From positions 41,575,835 to 41,639,834 of the forward strand of contig JAVHZZ010000003.1 of assembly GCA_036250195.1 (NCBI GenBank): DNA of 64,000 bases, read 5' to 3'. A model generated the notes under the pieces. That model ran no database searches. It was not told where the DNA came from and saw only the letters and a program-made list of their open reading frames with translations. The translations under genes and the position numbers were made by a program. Of this stretch, positions 32,000 to 43,505 are shown one piece after another (the first letter of the stretch is position 1; the number at the start of each line of letters is the position of its first letter). The stretch is from Mixophyes australis. Its lineage: Eukaryota; Chordata; Amphibia; Anura; Limnodynastidae.

Positions 32000-32925
32000 C
32001 ATTTATAGCAATACTGAGCTATGGAGTCCTGGTAATCAAAGTTTATTAAATGAGTGGCCAAATGCTCAACAGTAAACTTGTTTTGTGATAAAATTCAATA
32101 TAGTGGTTATTGCAAGTGATTCCACTGAGCAACGATTTTTGATACACTGGTTACCTGCTATATAGCAGCTTAGTATGGGGTGTGGAGATAAAGGAGATGG
32201 AGATGAGATGCCCGTAGGCTTTGTTGCAGATTAATCTAGGCTGGATGTTGCTCCTTAGCAAATCTCTTGTTGAATGGTGTAAGGCTAGCGTTGAGGTATA
32301 ATAGATATGCCCAGCCTCGGACTGGCCTGCCGGGGAGCCGGGTTAACCACCGGTAGGCCCCACCGTGCTTACCGAACAGCTGGTTCCCGACACTTCCGAC
32401 GGCGGCGACACTTTGGATAACCACACTACCGCGCAGGTGCGGAGAGCCGCGCCTGGGCTCTCTGCACCAGCTCTGTGTTAGTGAATATCAGGTCTCGCCC
32501 TATACTTTCAGTGAGATGCATTTTGCCCCTTCCGGTTGGCATACTTTGACAAATGTAAAAAAAAAAAAGCTTGAAACGCATAATAGTGACAGTAACCAAT
32601 CAGTATTTTAGCAGAGAAATGTAACAGTTGAATTTAATTGAAGGGGTGGTTTTACAGTGGCAGAAGGTTGTACTTTGTGCACAGTGTACTTTTCTGCCTC
32701 CCAGCAATCTTACGTGCTCTTCTAGTTTGCAGAGACGTCTTCCAGCCTTGAAATGGGTTGGGTGGACCATCTAGGAGCACTGGTGCACAACCAAGGCATA
32801 TTTATGGTGCTCACCCAGGTTCTGATTTATTAGAGCATGCAAAACAAACCTAAATTATGGGTTGTTTTTTTAAATGCATGGAAATCTGGCATACACTAGT
32901 ATTCAAAAGTGAGCGGATATGAAGA
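32000..32925. other. Unassigned sequence with a hAT MITE fragment
   Basis: CAGCCTCGGACTGGCCTGCC near 32311 looks like one end of a hAT MITE (CAG...GGACTGGCCC type; another fragment is at 46710). No gene. Confidence 0.3.
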
Positions 32926-32929
32926 AATA

Positions 32930-33200
32930 ACTGTTGATGAATATGGGTCTAGGTCCGCTTTGCTCTACATTACAGGATACATCCAATACATATGTGGAAT
33001 ATAAAGTCCCAAAAGAACACACACACAAAAAAAATCCAGTTAATGTCACCTGTTACTCATGTAGTCATTAGTAACGTTAAAAAAAGTTGTTGTTTTTCCT
33101 TCTCCCTATAAAAGAGACTGTGGAATAGCAGATAACAAAAAAGATTTAAGATCAAGTAAATTAAATGTAACCATGAAATAGTAAGATAGTGGTGACGTTG
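32930..33200 (-). mobile_element. Fragment of Harbinger-like element
   Basis: Reverse-oriented block GGTCCGCTTTGCTCTACATT, CCAATACATATGTGGAATAT, AAAGTCCCAAAAGAACACAC, TAATGTCACCTGTTACTC, as in the 3' half of the family. Ends are absent. Confidence 0.6.
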
Positions 33201-33804
33201 AGAATTTTAAGTAAAGGGCATACAATGTAATCTATGGGCTTACATATATCTTACAAAGAAACTATGGGCTTAATTCATTAAGGAACGTAAATGCCGATAC
33301 GTGCCATATTTTGGGTTAAATTGCCCAGAAACTGACTATACGCCAAGTGTACGCAATTCATCTTTGAGTGCAAAGGACATTTAGGACAGCCTACAATTTC
33401 AGGGGCGGAACGGGGAGGGGACTGGGCGTGTGCAGGTCCACTTCAAGCTTTGGGAATCTCTAATGTGTGTGTTGTTCAGGCGTATCACTTGCTCCGACTA
33501 CAGGTCAAGTGTAAGTGATGACGGCTGTGTATGCGTGCTAGAGCATGTGTTTGCAATCAGAAGCAACTGTAAAAATGCTTTTTATGCACAATATACATTA
33601 ATAACAGCATGATAAATGTATTTCATGGAGGGACAGAAAATGGAAAAAAAATGAAAATTATTTTTTATTGTTTGGTCATTAATGACTATGGGCCTGATTC
33701 ATTAAGGATCGGCATACATCTCCACTTTTTTAAACCCGCAGTTTAGTAAATATACCCCTAGATGCGCTCTGCTTTGACATAGAATACACTGCAGGATATG
33801 TACA

Positions 33805-34073
33805 GTGGCGCACGCAGGGGGGGTTTCTGAGTCTCTAGACTCCCTGCACTAACTAAGCGGCCACTGTCCTATACAGCAGCCGCGGCGCTGTCAAAGAAGC
33901 GTCCGCGGTATTGTATACAGCACCGCCGCAGACGCTTCTTAGACAGCGCCGCGGCTGCTGTATAGGACAGCGCTGGCGAAACGGAGCTGCTGCTCTCTCT
34001 CGTGTTTTTTGTTGTTTTTTTTTTGGCCGGCGGGGAGAAACCCCCCCCCCCGACAATCCCCCGTGCGCCCCTG
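33805..34073. mobile_element. GC-rich MITE, 269 bp, flanked by ATGTACA
   Basis: The ends are GTGGCGCACGCAGGGGG and CCCCCGTGCGCCCCTG. The direct repeat ATGTACA lies at 33798-33804 and 34074-34080 (8 bp with one mismatch if the next base is included, which would suit hAT). Inside is a second inverted repeat: GTCCTATACAGCAGCCGCGG at 33868 pairs with CCGCGGCTGCTGTATAGGAC ending near 33968. The undisturbed target is present in the opposite arm of the host palindrome at about 34557-34580. Confidence 0.82.
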
Positions 34074-34154
34074 ATGTACAATACATATGTGGAATATAAA
34101 GTCCCAGCAAAATAAAAATAAAAATATTAAATTATTGTCACCTGTTAATAATAT

Positions 34155-34491
34155 GGGGCCTGATTCATTAAGGATCTTAAATGAAGAGGTTTCTTATTTC
34201 AGTCTCCTGGACAAAACCATGTTACAATGCAAGGGGTGCAAATGAGTGTTCTGTTTTGCACATAAGTTAAATACTGACTGTTTTTTCATGTAGCACACAA
34301 ATACTTGATAGCTTATTTGTACACTGAAATTTAAAGTTGATATTTGTGTGCTACATGAAAAAACGGGCAGTATTTAACTTATGTGCAAAACAGAACACGC
34401 ATTTGCACCACTTGCAATATAACATGTTTTTTTGTCCAGGAGACTGAAATAAGAAACCTCTTCATTTAAGACCCTTAATGAATCAGGCCCC
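34155..34491. mobile_element. Long palindromic MITE, 337 bp
   Basis: The ends are GGGGCCTGATTCATTAAGG and CCTTAATGAATCAGGCCCC. The same inner blocks as at 13899-14234 are present (TTTCAGTCTCCTGGACAAAA and its inverse, ACATAAGTTAAATACTGACT and its inverse). Its flanks are themselves inverted copies of each other, so the palindrome extends well beyond the element. Confidence 0.88.
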
Positions 34492-34612
34492 ATATTATTA
34501 ACAGGTGACAATAATTGAATAATTTTTTTTTATTTTGCTGGGACTTTATATTCCACATATGTATTGTACATATCCTGCATTGTATTCTATGTCAAAGCAG
34601 AGTGCACCTAGG

Positions 34613-34720
34613 GGTATATTTACTAAGCTGCAGGTTTAAAAAAGTGGAGATGTTGCCTATAGCAACCAATCAGGTTCTAGTTATCATTTATTTAGTACAT
34701 TCTACAAAAAAAAAATATAT
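34613..34720. mobile_element. MITE half, TTTACTAAGCTGCAG family
   Basis: GGGGTATATTTACTAAGCTG, GAGATGTTGCCTATAGCAAC and TATCATTTATTTAGTACATT in the order of 27968-28143. The second arm is missing. Confidence 0.65.
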
Positions 34721-35172
34721 AAATATTCTCCCTAGACTTATATTCAACAAGATATATTTCTCCAAATTGTAGGTGAATACGGATGTGTGTATGCCAGAAC
34801 TAGGTGCGTTTTATTTAAACGAAACACACAATACGTTCGTGTTTTCGTGCCTTAATGAATCAGGCCCTATATGTAATTCCGATCCTCGGAGAATGTAGAT
34901 ACATTGATGACACTTTTGTGGTTTGACCCTCAGTCCTGTTTTTTCAGCCCCCTGATGTGCTCCCTGCGGTTTCAGGTGAATAGAACAAACCACTGTTGAC
35001 TTCTTGACCTTGTCAGGCTGTTGAATGATTTCTAAAAAGAGTCTATTAGTTAAAACAGCATTCACCACCGAGAATATCAGTAGGATTTATATGTTGGCAA
35101 ACAAGGCCTAACCACTATGTGAACTGTTTGAAATTCCCATCGTGTGTCTTACAGAGAATTGTGTAGTATAAG

Positions 35173-35462
35173 CATACTTGCCAACTCTCCCGCATTGTCC
35201 GGGAGACTCCCGCATTTTGCGAGAGTCTCCCGGACGAGTGTGGCAATCTCCCTGATAGGAAGGGGGACAAATTTAGTTTAAACGCCGCGATTCACCCGGA
35301 ATCGCGGCGTTTAGCCCCGCCCCCACTGTAAAATGACGCGATTTGCGTCATTCCGTCACGGGGGCGGGGCCAAAATGACGCGATTTCGCAGCCCCGCCCC
35401 CTGCACGCCCACGTCCCAGCCGGCATCTCCCGGAAGAAAAAATAAAAATGTTGGCAAGTATG
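35173..35462. mobile_element. hAT MITE, 290 bp, TSD AGTATAAG
   Basis: The ends are CATACTTGCCAAC and GTTGGCAAGTATG, a perfect 13-bp inverted repeat. The perfect 8-bp TSD AGTATAAG lies at 35165-35172 and 35463-35470. The interior holds CTCCCGG-type repeats and an inverted CGCCGCGATTC/GAATCGCGGCG core. It is the best-preserved member of a family with others at 9198, 39885, 40203, 57428 and 63771. Confidence 0.95.
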
Positions 35463-35469
35463 AGTATAA

Positions 35470-36310
35470 GGGAGCAGACTTTACACTACAAGGGCAACAA
35501 AAATATATGTATAGTGCAACATCATCTTTACCATATCTAGAATAATAGACAAATGTATTAAAGTCAAACTCTCAAGGTTGAAATGAAGATTATGTTCTTC
35601 AAAACTCGTTTATTTTTGCAGCCTTTATATATAATGTTATTACATTTTACCTCTTGATTTGTAGTGGAATTATTTTATGGTCTCTACTTATGCACATATT
35701 GGGGATGGGACGTACACATTTGTAGGGTATACAGTAAATATATGCATTTCCATACTGCACATGTGTAACAATATGAGTCCAGATTTAGAATCTTAGACTT
35801 GCGGCTCCTTATACCTGGAGAAATGGAATGGGGACAGACAAGCATAAGCTGAGAACAGTAGGGATATGTACACACAAATGTAGCACAAGTCCCCTCCCCC
35901 CCAGGGAAGCGACCTTATGAGACAGATCCTCTAATACGCTTTTAAGGAGGCGCATGTTTTCAGTTATTGGAGGCCTGGTATACAGATACATGATGATGAC
36001 ACCAGTGACACTATCTAGCTGCTTCTAATTGCCCGTTCCAGTTATTATTATTTTATTCATTAGTGTCACGGCCACATTATGTCAAACTGCGTCTGTCTAC
36101 TCGCACTTCATATATGTCATGTCCATCTGGGCTACTGCAGCAAAGAAGATTCCCATTTTATTTATAAAGTATCAAGCAATGGATTTGGGCGGGTGTCTTG
36201 GCGCAGGCAGCTCCCAGGGAAGAGCTATTTGGCTGGGATAGCTACCAGAGAACCACCACGTCTGGCCAAGCCGCTTAGTAATGAGAGGACTGGTAATGAG
36301 GTACAAGATG
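35470..36310. other. Unassigned sequence
   Basis: No gene or repeat structure recognised. Confidence 0.3.
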
Positions 36311-36314
36311 AAGT

Positions 36315-36610
36315 CAAAGGACTGTAGAAGGTAGAACAGTGATGGACGAAGCCAAAGTCAAGGGATTGGAGAACATAGAATAGTGATGGATGAAGCAGAA
36401 GTTGAGAGATTGGAGAAGGTAGAATAGAGATGGGCAAAGCCAAAGTCAAGTGGTTGGAGAAGATTGAATAGGAGAAGATAGAATAGTGATGGACGAAGCC
36501 GAAGTCAAGGGATTGGACAAGGTAGAATAGTGATGGGCAAAGCCAAAGTAAGGGGTTGGAGAACATAGAATAGTGATGGACGAAGCACAGGTCGAGGAAA
36601 AGGTATGATG
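36315..36610 (+). repeat. Minisatellite, about 45-bp unit
   Basis: Units close to TAGAATAGTGATGGACGAAG plus CCAAAGTCAAGGGATTGGAGAA, about six to seven copies with indels. Confidence 0.88.
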
Positions 36611-36859
36611 TACAGTAAAACAAAACAAATCTTCTTTAAAGCACAAGTGGAGAAATCCAAAACAAAACTTTGCTCCTGCAAAGGTTTGGTAGAACTGATG
36701 GACTTTATAAAGTCTACAAGCAGGTGAGATAAATGGTTATCATTGACTTGATTGCAGAGTAGGAAAAGCTGTGCAGTAATCCAGGTGAGATGACTAACTA
36801 GATTACTGTTCTTAGCACAGTGCTGATTGCAGGAATTGCGAGAATGTGTTTGTAGTTGT

Positions 36860-37990
36860 CACAGTGGTCTGTTTTGTGACAGCTGTCATCTGGAGCTAGT
36901 ATTGTGAATCCTCACAGGGTGTTTGTGTTTAATTATATTTTATATGGAAAGGAACACTTGTATTTAGTAATACGATTGTCAAGACATTATTCTCTTTTGT
37001 GCATATGACACTTCATTACATTATATTGTATAGAAATAGAGCAATGCAACATCAGCATTTATAACTAACACTGTCAAGCTGCATCTCTATGCAATATTTG
37101 GGTGTAAGTGTATGTATTTGTACGCCTGATATTGCAATACTGCTGTGTTTTGAGTTGGATGCATCTTGAGATAAAATTAAATCGACAAGCACCAGTAAGT
37201 CCACATATTTTGGAACAGAATATTTATATATACGTTGGAGGACAGAGTACGTCAAACTCTAAGGGGTATATTTACTAAGCGGCGGTTCTGACAAACCGCC
37301 AACTCTCGTCGCTTTGCCGTCATTTTTTTTTAAAAAAAAACAAAAACCATTTTATTAAAGACATTGGACTTTGTCTTTAATAAAATTGCCATTTTTAAAA
37401 ATGACGGCAAAGCGACGAGAATCATTTTAGTTTTTTACTTTGTTGAACCAATGTTGCAAGTGATCTGTTTTGTGACAGCTGTCATCTGAAGCTAGTGTTA
37501 TGAATCCTCACAGTAATTGTTTTCTGACAGCTGTCATCAGGAGGACAGAGTACGTCAAACTCTAAGGGGTATATTTACTAAGCAGCGGTTCCGACAAACC
37601 GCCGACTCTCGTCGCTTTGCCGTCATTTTTTTAAAAGAAAACACAACCATTTTATTAATGACATTGGACTTTGTCTTTAATAAAATTGCCATTTTTAAAA
37701 ATGACGGCAAAGCGACGAGAATCTTTAAAGTTTTTTACTTTGTTGAACCAATGTTGCAAGTGGTCTGTTTTGTGACAGCTGTCATCTGAAGCTAGTGTTA
37801 TGAATCCTCACAGTAATTGTTTTCTGACAGCTGTCATCTGGAGCTAGTATTGTGAATCCTCACAGGATGTTTGTGTTTAATTATATTTTATATGGAAAGG
37901 AACTCTTGTATTTAGTAATACGATTGTCAAGACACTATTCTCTTTTGTGCATATGAAACCTCAGTACATTATATTGTATAGAAATAGAGC
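36860..37990 (+). repeat. Local tandem duplications, 303-bp and about 900-bp
   Basis: GGAGGACAGAGTACGTCAAAC starts at 37237 and again at 37540, a 303-bp tandem unit. The block GTGGTCTGTTTTGTGACAGC through TATTGTATAGAAATAGAGCA at 36862-37045 recurs at 37758-37993. Each 303-bp unit carries a MITE with ends GGGGTATATTTACTAAGC and inverted arms TCGTCGCTTTGCCGTCAT/ATGACGGCAAAGCGACGA, so the MITE was there before the duplication. Confidence 0.9.
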
Positions 37991-37994
37991 ATAT

Positions 37995-39110
37995 ATACTG
38001 TTTAATATAAAACAGTTAAAATCTTATTTTCTAACTGCTGATAACACGAGGGTTGAGAAAAAAAAAAGGTGTGGATATTAAAAAGAAAGATATCTACCAT
38101 TCTCCGGAGCCCCAGGGGCCGCTCAGAGCGGCTGTTTTTCTCGATGTTTCAGAGTAAGAATGTAAATGTATGTTTTATCTGCCAGAGGAATCTGAATAAA
38201 CAAGAGGAGCAGGCACAACCGTGACTCAAATAGAGCAATTGTATCTAAATATTCACTTCTAAGAATCATCGTATTACTTTCACCATTGCCTGATTACATT
38301 TGACAGGAGTTTGTATTGCAGTTCCCAGCTACACAGATTAAATTGCACATGACATATTCTTACTAGCACAAGCAAGGACAGAATAATTATATACGATTGA
38401 ATTAGGTGATAAAGCAAATGTCCAGTAAAATACATTACTTTAATTTAGTGTTGCCAACATCCCATTGATTATCTCCCAATAAGCAGACAGTGGGAGTTTA
38501 AAGCGAAACAAAAACATTTAGTACTGAGATTCCAAATATAGAATCTTAAACATTGTTGGCCGTGCGCTGCCTGGTTGATTTCTCTCAAAGAAGACTGTAT
38601 TCCCTGAAAGAGATCAAACGTATCGCTTGCTTGTTTCTTTTTATATGTCGACATGTAAGTATGTATGTAGAAAATTTAAGAAAAGTCAGATGAAGGTTAA
38701 TTTATACCAACAGATCAGTTCATACATTGATTAAGTCAGCACAGTAACTTGGGATGGGGGTGAACTTTCACAGACATATGGCAGTGCGCAGTGAACAAGT
38801 TCAAAATTATTTTCTATAAATGGTCTGTTTTGACATTCAAATGTGTCTGGATTATTTTGTTTTATGTTATGTTTTTCTGTGTGTAGGCAATCTATTTTCC
38901 TTGAATTTAAACTCCTGGAGTACCTACATTAACAAAATCCTTAGTAAGATATTTGTGTACCTGTTTTACTGAGTATTGTACACAAGGGAATTATGGAGTT
39001 GTATATTGAGAATATTTAATTTCACATAGATGCCCCAGACCTAAGTGAAGTAGAACACAACTATTATAAAGTTACTTGTGGCTCAAAGATATACTTGTTT
39101 GCTTTAAAGC
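37995..39110. other. Unassigned sequence
   Basis: No gene or repeat family supported. The minus-strand open frame at 38469-38654 has no domain. Confidence 0.3.
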
Positions 39111-39115
39111 AAGTT

Positions 39116-39116
<1 letters not shown>

Positions 39117-39208
<92 letters not shown>

Positions 39209-39209
39209 T
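39117..39209. repeat. (AAT)n-(ATT)n-(AAT)n microsatellite
   Basis: About 14 AAT units, then TATTATTATTA, then about 13 more AAT units. The short phase-inverted centre is unusual. Translations of it as poly-Asn or poly-Leu are artefacts. Confidence 0.95.
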
Positions 39210-39884
39210 ATTTGCTATATGGATTATTATGGTAACAGTAACTTTTTTCCTTTTACAGTACAGAAAAACAAATAACTTTAGAAACACTACTGCGATCTCC
39301 ATGTGACCAGATGTTTCTTTATTTTTTGGAAATTCTGCCACCTGCTGTCTAAAAGCTGAATGGCATGTACAAAAATGTGAACTGTTGCTTATAAAGGTTA
39401 ATTCATGACTGCCAAAAGTGTAGACCTGCACTGCTTCTATTTGTGCACAAGAGCCCCTACGTGTACACCTACCGCATTTAAAAATTGCACCTCTACCTTA
39501 GGATGCTTGGAAGTTCCCGTGGAAAATTAACCTGCTCTGAAGATTGTGAGTTTTCAGATCCACCTGCAAAATAAGTGGAAATAGTAAAAATGTCCAAAGC
39601 ATTTCATTAAATTAAACTTTGGAACTTTTCAATTACTTATCTCTTATTGAATAGGGAGAGGGAGGGTTGGGACATTGGGGCTGTCTATATTACATGTGAT
39701 ATTTTCGTGTGTTTAAAGGTGTTCATTACATTGCTTGAAGAGCTCCTATTAATGCAGTCACAGCAGTATAGGGATGAGGTCCGCTCTCTGGCACTGCAGA
39801 GGTGCAGGAAAATTCAAGTCCATTTCGGGGACAAAGGCTGTGCGCCCTCCCACAAAACAGGAAACGCACCATTAGATAACGGCC

Positions 39885-39985
39885 ATACTTTCCAACTCTC
39901 CCTGAATGTCAGGGAGACTCCCTGAAATAGGGGTGATCTCCCTCACTCCCTGAAGAGTCTGGCATTCTCCCTGATGCTGAGCCAG
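39885..39985. mobile_element. hAT MITE fragment (CTCTCCCGG family)
   Basis: CCATACTTTCCAACTCTCCC followed by repeated CTCCCTGA blocks, the 5' third of the family. The right end is absent. Confidence 0.7.
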
Positions 39986-40202
39986 TACAAGACGTGGTTG
40001 GCTTCGCCATCTGTGGCATGATGACAAAGTTCAGAAATTGTGTCCTATGTCCATGTATTGATGCCTATGGAGGTGGCTATTTTCATGGAGACCAAGATTT
40101 AATCAAAAACTGACAGGCAAGACAACATGACTTCAGTAATGGAGACAGAAATGTAAAAGACACTTCACTCTCTAGAGATTCATTAGCTGCTTTTCTTTAA
40201 CG

Positions 40203-40449
40203 CATAGTTGCCTACTCTCCCGGAATGTCCGGGAGACTACCGCATTTCTGGGAGACCTTCCGGGAGAGCACGGCAACCTCCCGGTTCTGGCCCCCGCAAT
40301 AGATAAGTGGCAGGGGTGGGGCTTAATGACGCAAATATCGCGTCAACTTAGCCCCGCCCCCTGCTGTAATTGGCCAAAACTGTGACAACTGCACGCCCAC
40401 CTCCCCCGGGATCTCCCTGAAGCCAACGAGGAAAAGTTGACAAGTATGA
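40203..40449. mobile_element. hAT MITE (CTCTCCCGG family)
   Basis: The left end is CATAGTTGCCTACTCTCCCGG, the right end AAGTTGACAAGTATG. It has a GGGGCTTAATGACGC/GCGTCAACTTAGCCCC core like 35173-35462. I see no matching TSD, so it is older or rearranged. Confidence 0.8.
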
Positions 40450-40850
40450 GATAGCCTAGGCGCAGACCAATCCCCCCATCTTCTCCTATCGGCCTGTGCA
40501 AAAATCACCTTCATGCAACCAACGTCACTGAACAGAATCAGTGCTGCGGTTTGCCACGTTTGTTGTTTTCTATAAGGGATTAGGAAAATAAGAATAAAGG
40601 GGATTATATAGCAGGTGTTTCAAATTACCATTTCAAATGAAAGTTTTCTGTGTGCCTATATACATGTATTAGGTCCCACTCATACTTAAATACACTAGAA
40701 AACCCTGTTTATGTAAATCCTAGGGCCTAAGAGCAGTTGCACATCATTAGTAAGAAACTGTTGGTATTATGAAGGCAGTGGGCCAAATGGACCTCGGTAG
40801 ACTGGATGCGCATAGTCAGGCAATAATTGAGAAAAACTAACCCTATATAC

Positions 40851-41385
40851 ATCATCGTCTATTTATATAACGCCACCAATTCCGCAGCGCTGTACAGAGA
40901 ATATTTGCCATTCACATCAGTCCCTGGCCCAATGGAGCTTACAGTCTAGATTTCCTAACACACACAAACACACTAGTGTTAATTTTGTCAGCAGTCAATT
41001 AACCTACCAGTATGTTTTTGGAGTGTGGGAGAAAACCAGAGCACCCGGAGGAAACCCATACAAACATGGGGAGAACATACAAACTCCACAAAGATAAGGA
41101 GTTTGTATGTTCTTCCTGTGTTGGCGTGGGTTTCCTCCGGGTGCTCCGGTTTCCTCCCACACTCCAAAAACACACTGGTAGGTTAATTGGCTGCTATCAA
41201 AAATTGACCCTAGTCTCACCCTCTCTGTCTGTCTGTCTCCCTTTCAGTCTGTGTCTGTGTGTGAGTGTGTGTCTATATTAGGGAATTTAGACTGTAAGCT
41301 CCAATGGGGCAGGGACTGATGTGAATGAGTTCTCTGTACAGCGCTGCGGAATTAGTGGCGCTATATAAATGATGATGCTGATGAT
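40851..41385. repeat. Two SINE-like copies, head-to-head inverted
   Basis: 40851-41093 is a minus copy, 41097-41385 a plus copy. Both stop at the same internal site near TTATCTTTGTGGAGTTTG, so both lack the tRNA-like head. The arms are about 240 bases with a centre of only a few bases, giving a potential long hairpin. Confidence 0.88.
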
Positions 41386-41399
41386 ACCTTCATTATTAC

Positions 41400-42050
41400 T
41401 CTCTGTATGTATGGAATTATTCAAATAAATGTTATTGGTTTATCTTGCTAGATGACATAGTTATTGTGTCCAGTGTTGTTTATTACTTCACCCAAACGGC
41501 TGCTTATACTACCTACCTTTGTTAAGGTAGCAGGCTTAACATAATATATCTTGGGTTTCTGTAATTAGTGGTGGTACCGGGCCACCAGGTCACTGTACAT
41601 CTCTAATGGATCTAACAGTGGCTTTCATGTCAGTTACTGTTAATGCTAGCAACAGATGAGACATGAGGCAGGCTCCCTGGTTAGTGAAAAAAAATATATT
41701 TATGTTAACCAGTTTTTTTAGTATCTATCTATATCTTTGTGGGACTGCAATGGGGACTGTTCTTGCTCCTTGATTTGCTCTTATTTTCTGTAAAGATGGA
41801 AATTACATTTTAACTATACTAAGCTATATATTTTGAGAATATTTCATATGTAAAATATACATATATAACATTTGAATTAAATGGAAATGGAAAGTATTTT
41901 GTCAGTTTTATGGGATTATAACGATTATAATCTGTAGCTTACAAATCACCTTGTTAAAAGATAAGATAGAAATTTTGAATCCAGTGCTAGAAGGTAAATC
42001 AAATAGAGTAGTCACTAACAACTTTATAAAAACAGCTAACTACATCGTAA
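41400..42050. other. Unassigned AT-rich sequence
   Basis: Nothing gene-like found. Confidence 0.3.
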
Positions 42051-42620
42051 AAATGGCCACCTGGATTTATGAAAAAATAGACATTTTTCTTGCAGTTCTG
42101 TAGAATTAAAAAGGAGCTGCAATGATATGGATAATGCCACCAACAGTTAGCTACATATGAGCAGAGATTTATTTAAAGAGGATATCCAGAGGAGATTGTT
42201 AGCCAGGCCATTAATAAAACAAAACAGCAGATTGAAAATCATTGTTAGAATATAAGGATAAAAAATACACAAATTATTGTTTATTAATTAAATTTAACTG
42301 CAGTTTGCGAAGCGTCACTGGAATATTTAATTAATGGACCCAGTATTGGTCAACACATTTCCCAAATGTCTGATACTGTTTTTAAGAAAGCTAGAAATCT
42401 GAAATATATATTAACATGCTTAGACATAATCCTATAGCTAAGGTAAACCTTCTTGGAAAGCGAACAGTGGGTATTTATAAATGCAACCATTGTAACCTCT
42501 AAAGCGATATGGAATTTTAGGAGAAAAACGGGGAGATATACAGAAAAAATTTACAGTGGAGGGAAATGTTTTGGATGTATCAGTTGAATTAAAGATACAA
42601 AATAGCTCCTTTTCTCTAAT
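42050..42620 (+). pseudogene. Possible decayed Penelope-like element
   Basis: One frame gives VFKKARNLKYILT near 42377 and, some 25 codons on, GKRTVGIYKCNHCN near 42457. A basic F(R/K)(R/K)xxNLxxxL block followed by GxYKCxxC is the linker before the GIY-YIG nuclease in Penelope-like retroelements. Stops interrupt it and no nuclease motif remains. Weak evidence. Confidence 0.3.
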
Positions 42621-42624
42621 TAGA

Positions 42625-43500
42625 ACAATACATTTTTCATCTATTAGAATATCTTTTTTATTGTTCTCTACCTTTATAATATGTTTTTAATATGTTTTGG
42701 TATATTTTTATGAATATTTAACTTGTCTTTGTATATCACAGAAAATATAAATGTGATCTTAGACCACACACTCCGCTTAGACATTTCTCTTCATGTATAG
42801 TTCCTCCTTAGTTCTAATACGGCATATGCAGTTGTTCTTCCACACAAGCACCAACATTGGGCACTGAACCCATGTCAGTACATTGTTTACATTCCTCCGA
42901 TGGCAGCGGTGCTTTACGCATGTGCAACATAATACTTACATTGTTCAAATTTTCCTTCTTATAGCGATTCATTTTGGAAGTGCGTTCTTGGAACATGCAT
43001 GGTGGGTGCTTTTCACCGCCTTGTATGCGCAGCTTTAATTAAATACTGCATTTTTAAATTGGCCTATGGTATATATACTGTATATGAAGAAGCACAGGGA
43101 TCTAGGTAGAATATTCCCCTGCAGAAGTTCTGAGTTAGGGTCTCATCTAAGGACTTGTTAGGAGAGATCTAGATTATACAACATGCACAGATTTGGGAGT
43201 CACCACTTGTAATTATGGGACTCCGCACTAAGGGGCTCATGGAGAGTTTGAAAGCATTGGCATCCAAAATGTAGACGCAAAATACGTTCACTTAAAAACT
43301 GCATATGCTGAGTCGCATTTATTTTAAGTTGTGTGCAACTCGGCACTGCATGTTAAATGCATCGTAATGAGTAAAGTGTGTATCCTATGAGGAAGCCCCT
43401 TGTACCATTGGACCTGGACCTATTAAAGTTAGTATGCCAGTGCAAATGTGTAGGCTAAGTACAAAAGTGATTTATTTGTGGAGACCTGTGCCAGTTGATC
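42625..43500. other. Unassigned sequence
   Basis: No repeat termini or gene supported. Confidence 0.3.
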
Positions 43501-43505
43501 ACAAA

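Larger units (their letters stand above)
33266..34867 (+). mobile_element. Harbinger-like element enlarged by nested insertions
   Basis: The left end is GGGCTTAATTCATTAAGGAA, the right end GTGCCTTAATGAATCAGGCCC, with TSD TAT on both sides (33263-33265, 34868-34870). The 5' half (33266-33690) follows the family order. The remainder contains an inverted duplication of the element's own 3' part around a MITE, plus a GC-rich hAT-like MITE in the left arm. There is no transposase, so it must have been moved in trans. Confidence 0.75.

Noticed and set aside
35165..35470. Small RNA gene suggested by the hairpin core
   Set aside because: The perfect terminal inverted repeat and 8-bp TSD explain it as a hAT MITE.
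39072..39431. Leu-rich or Asn-rich protein
   Set aside because: It is the translation of the AAT/ATT microsatellite.
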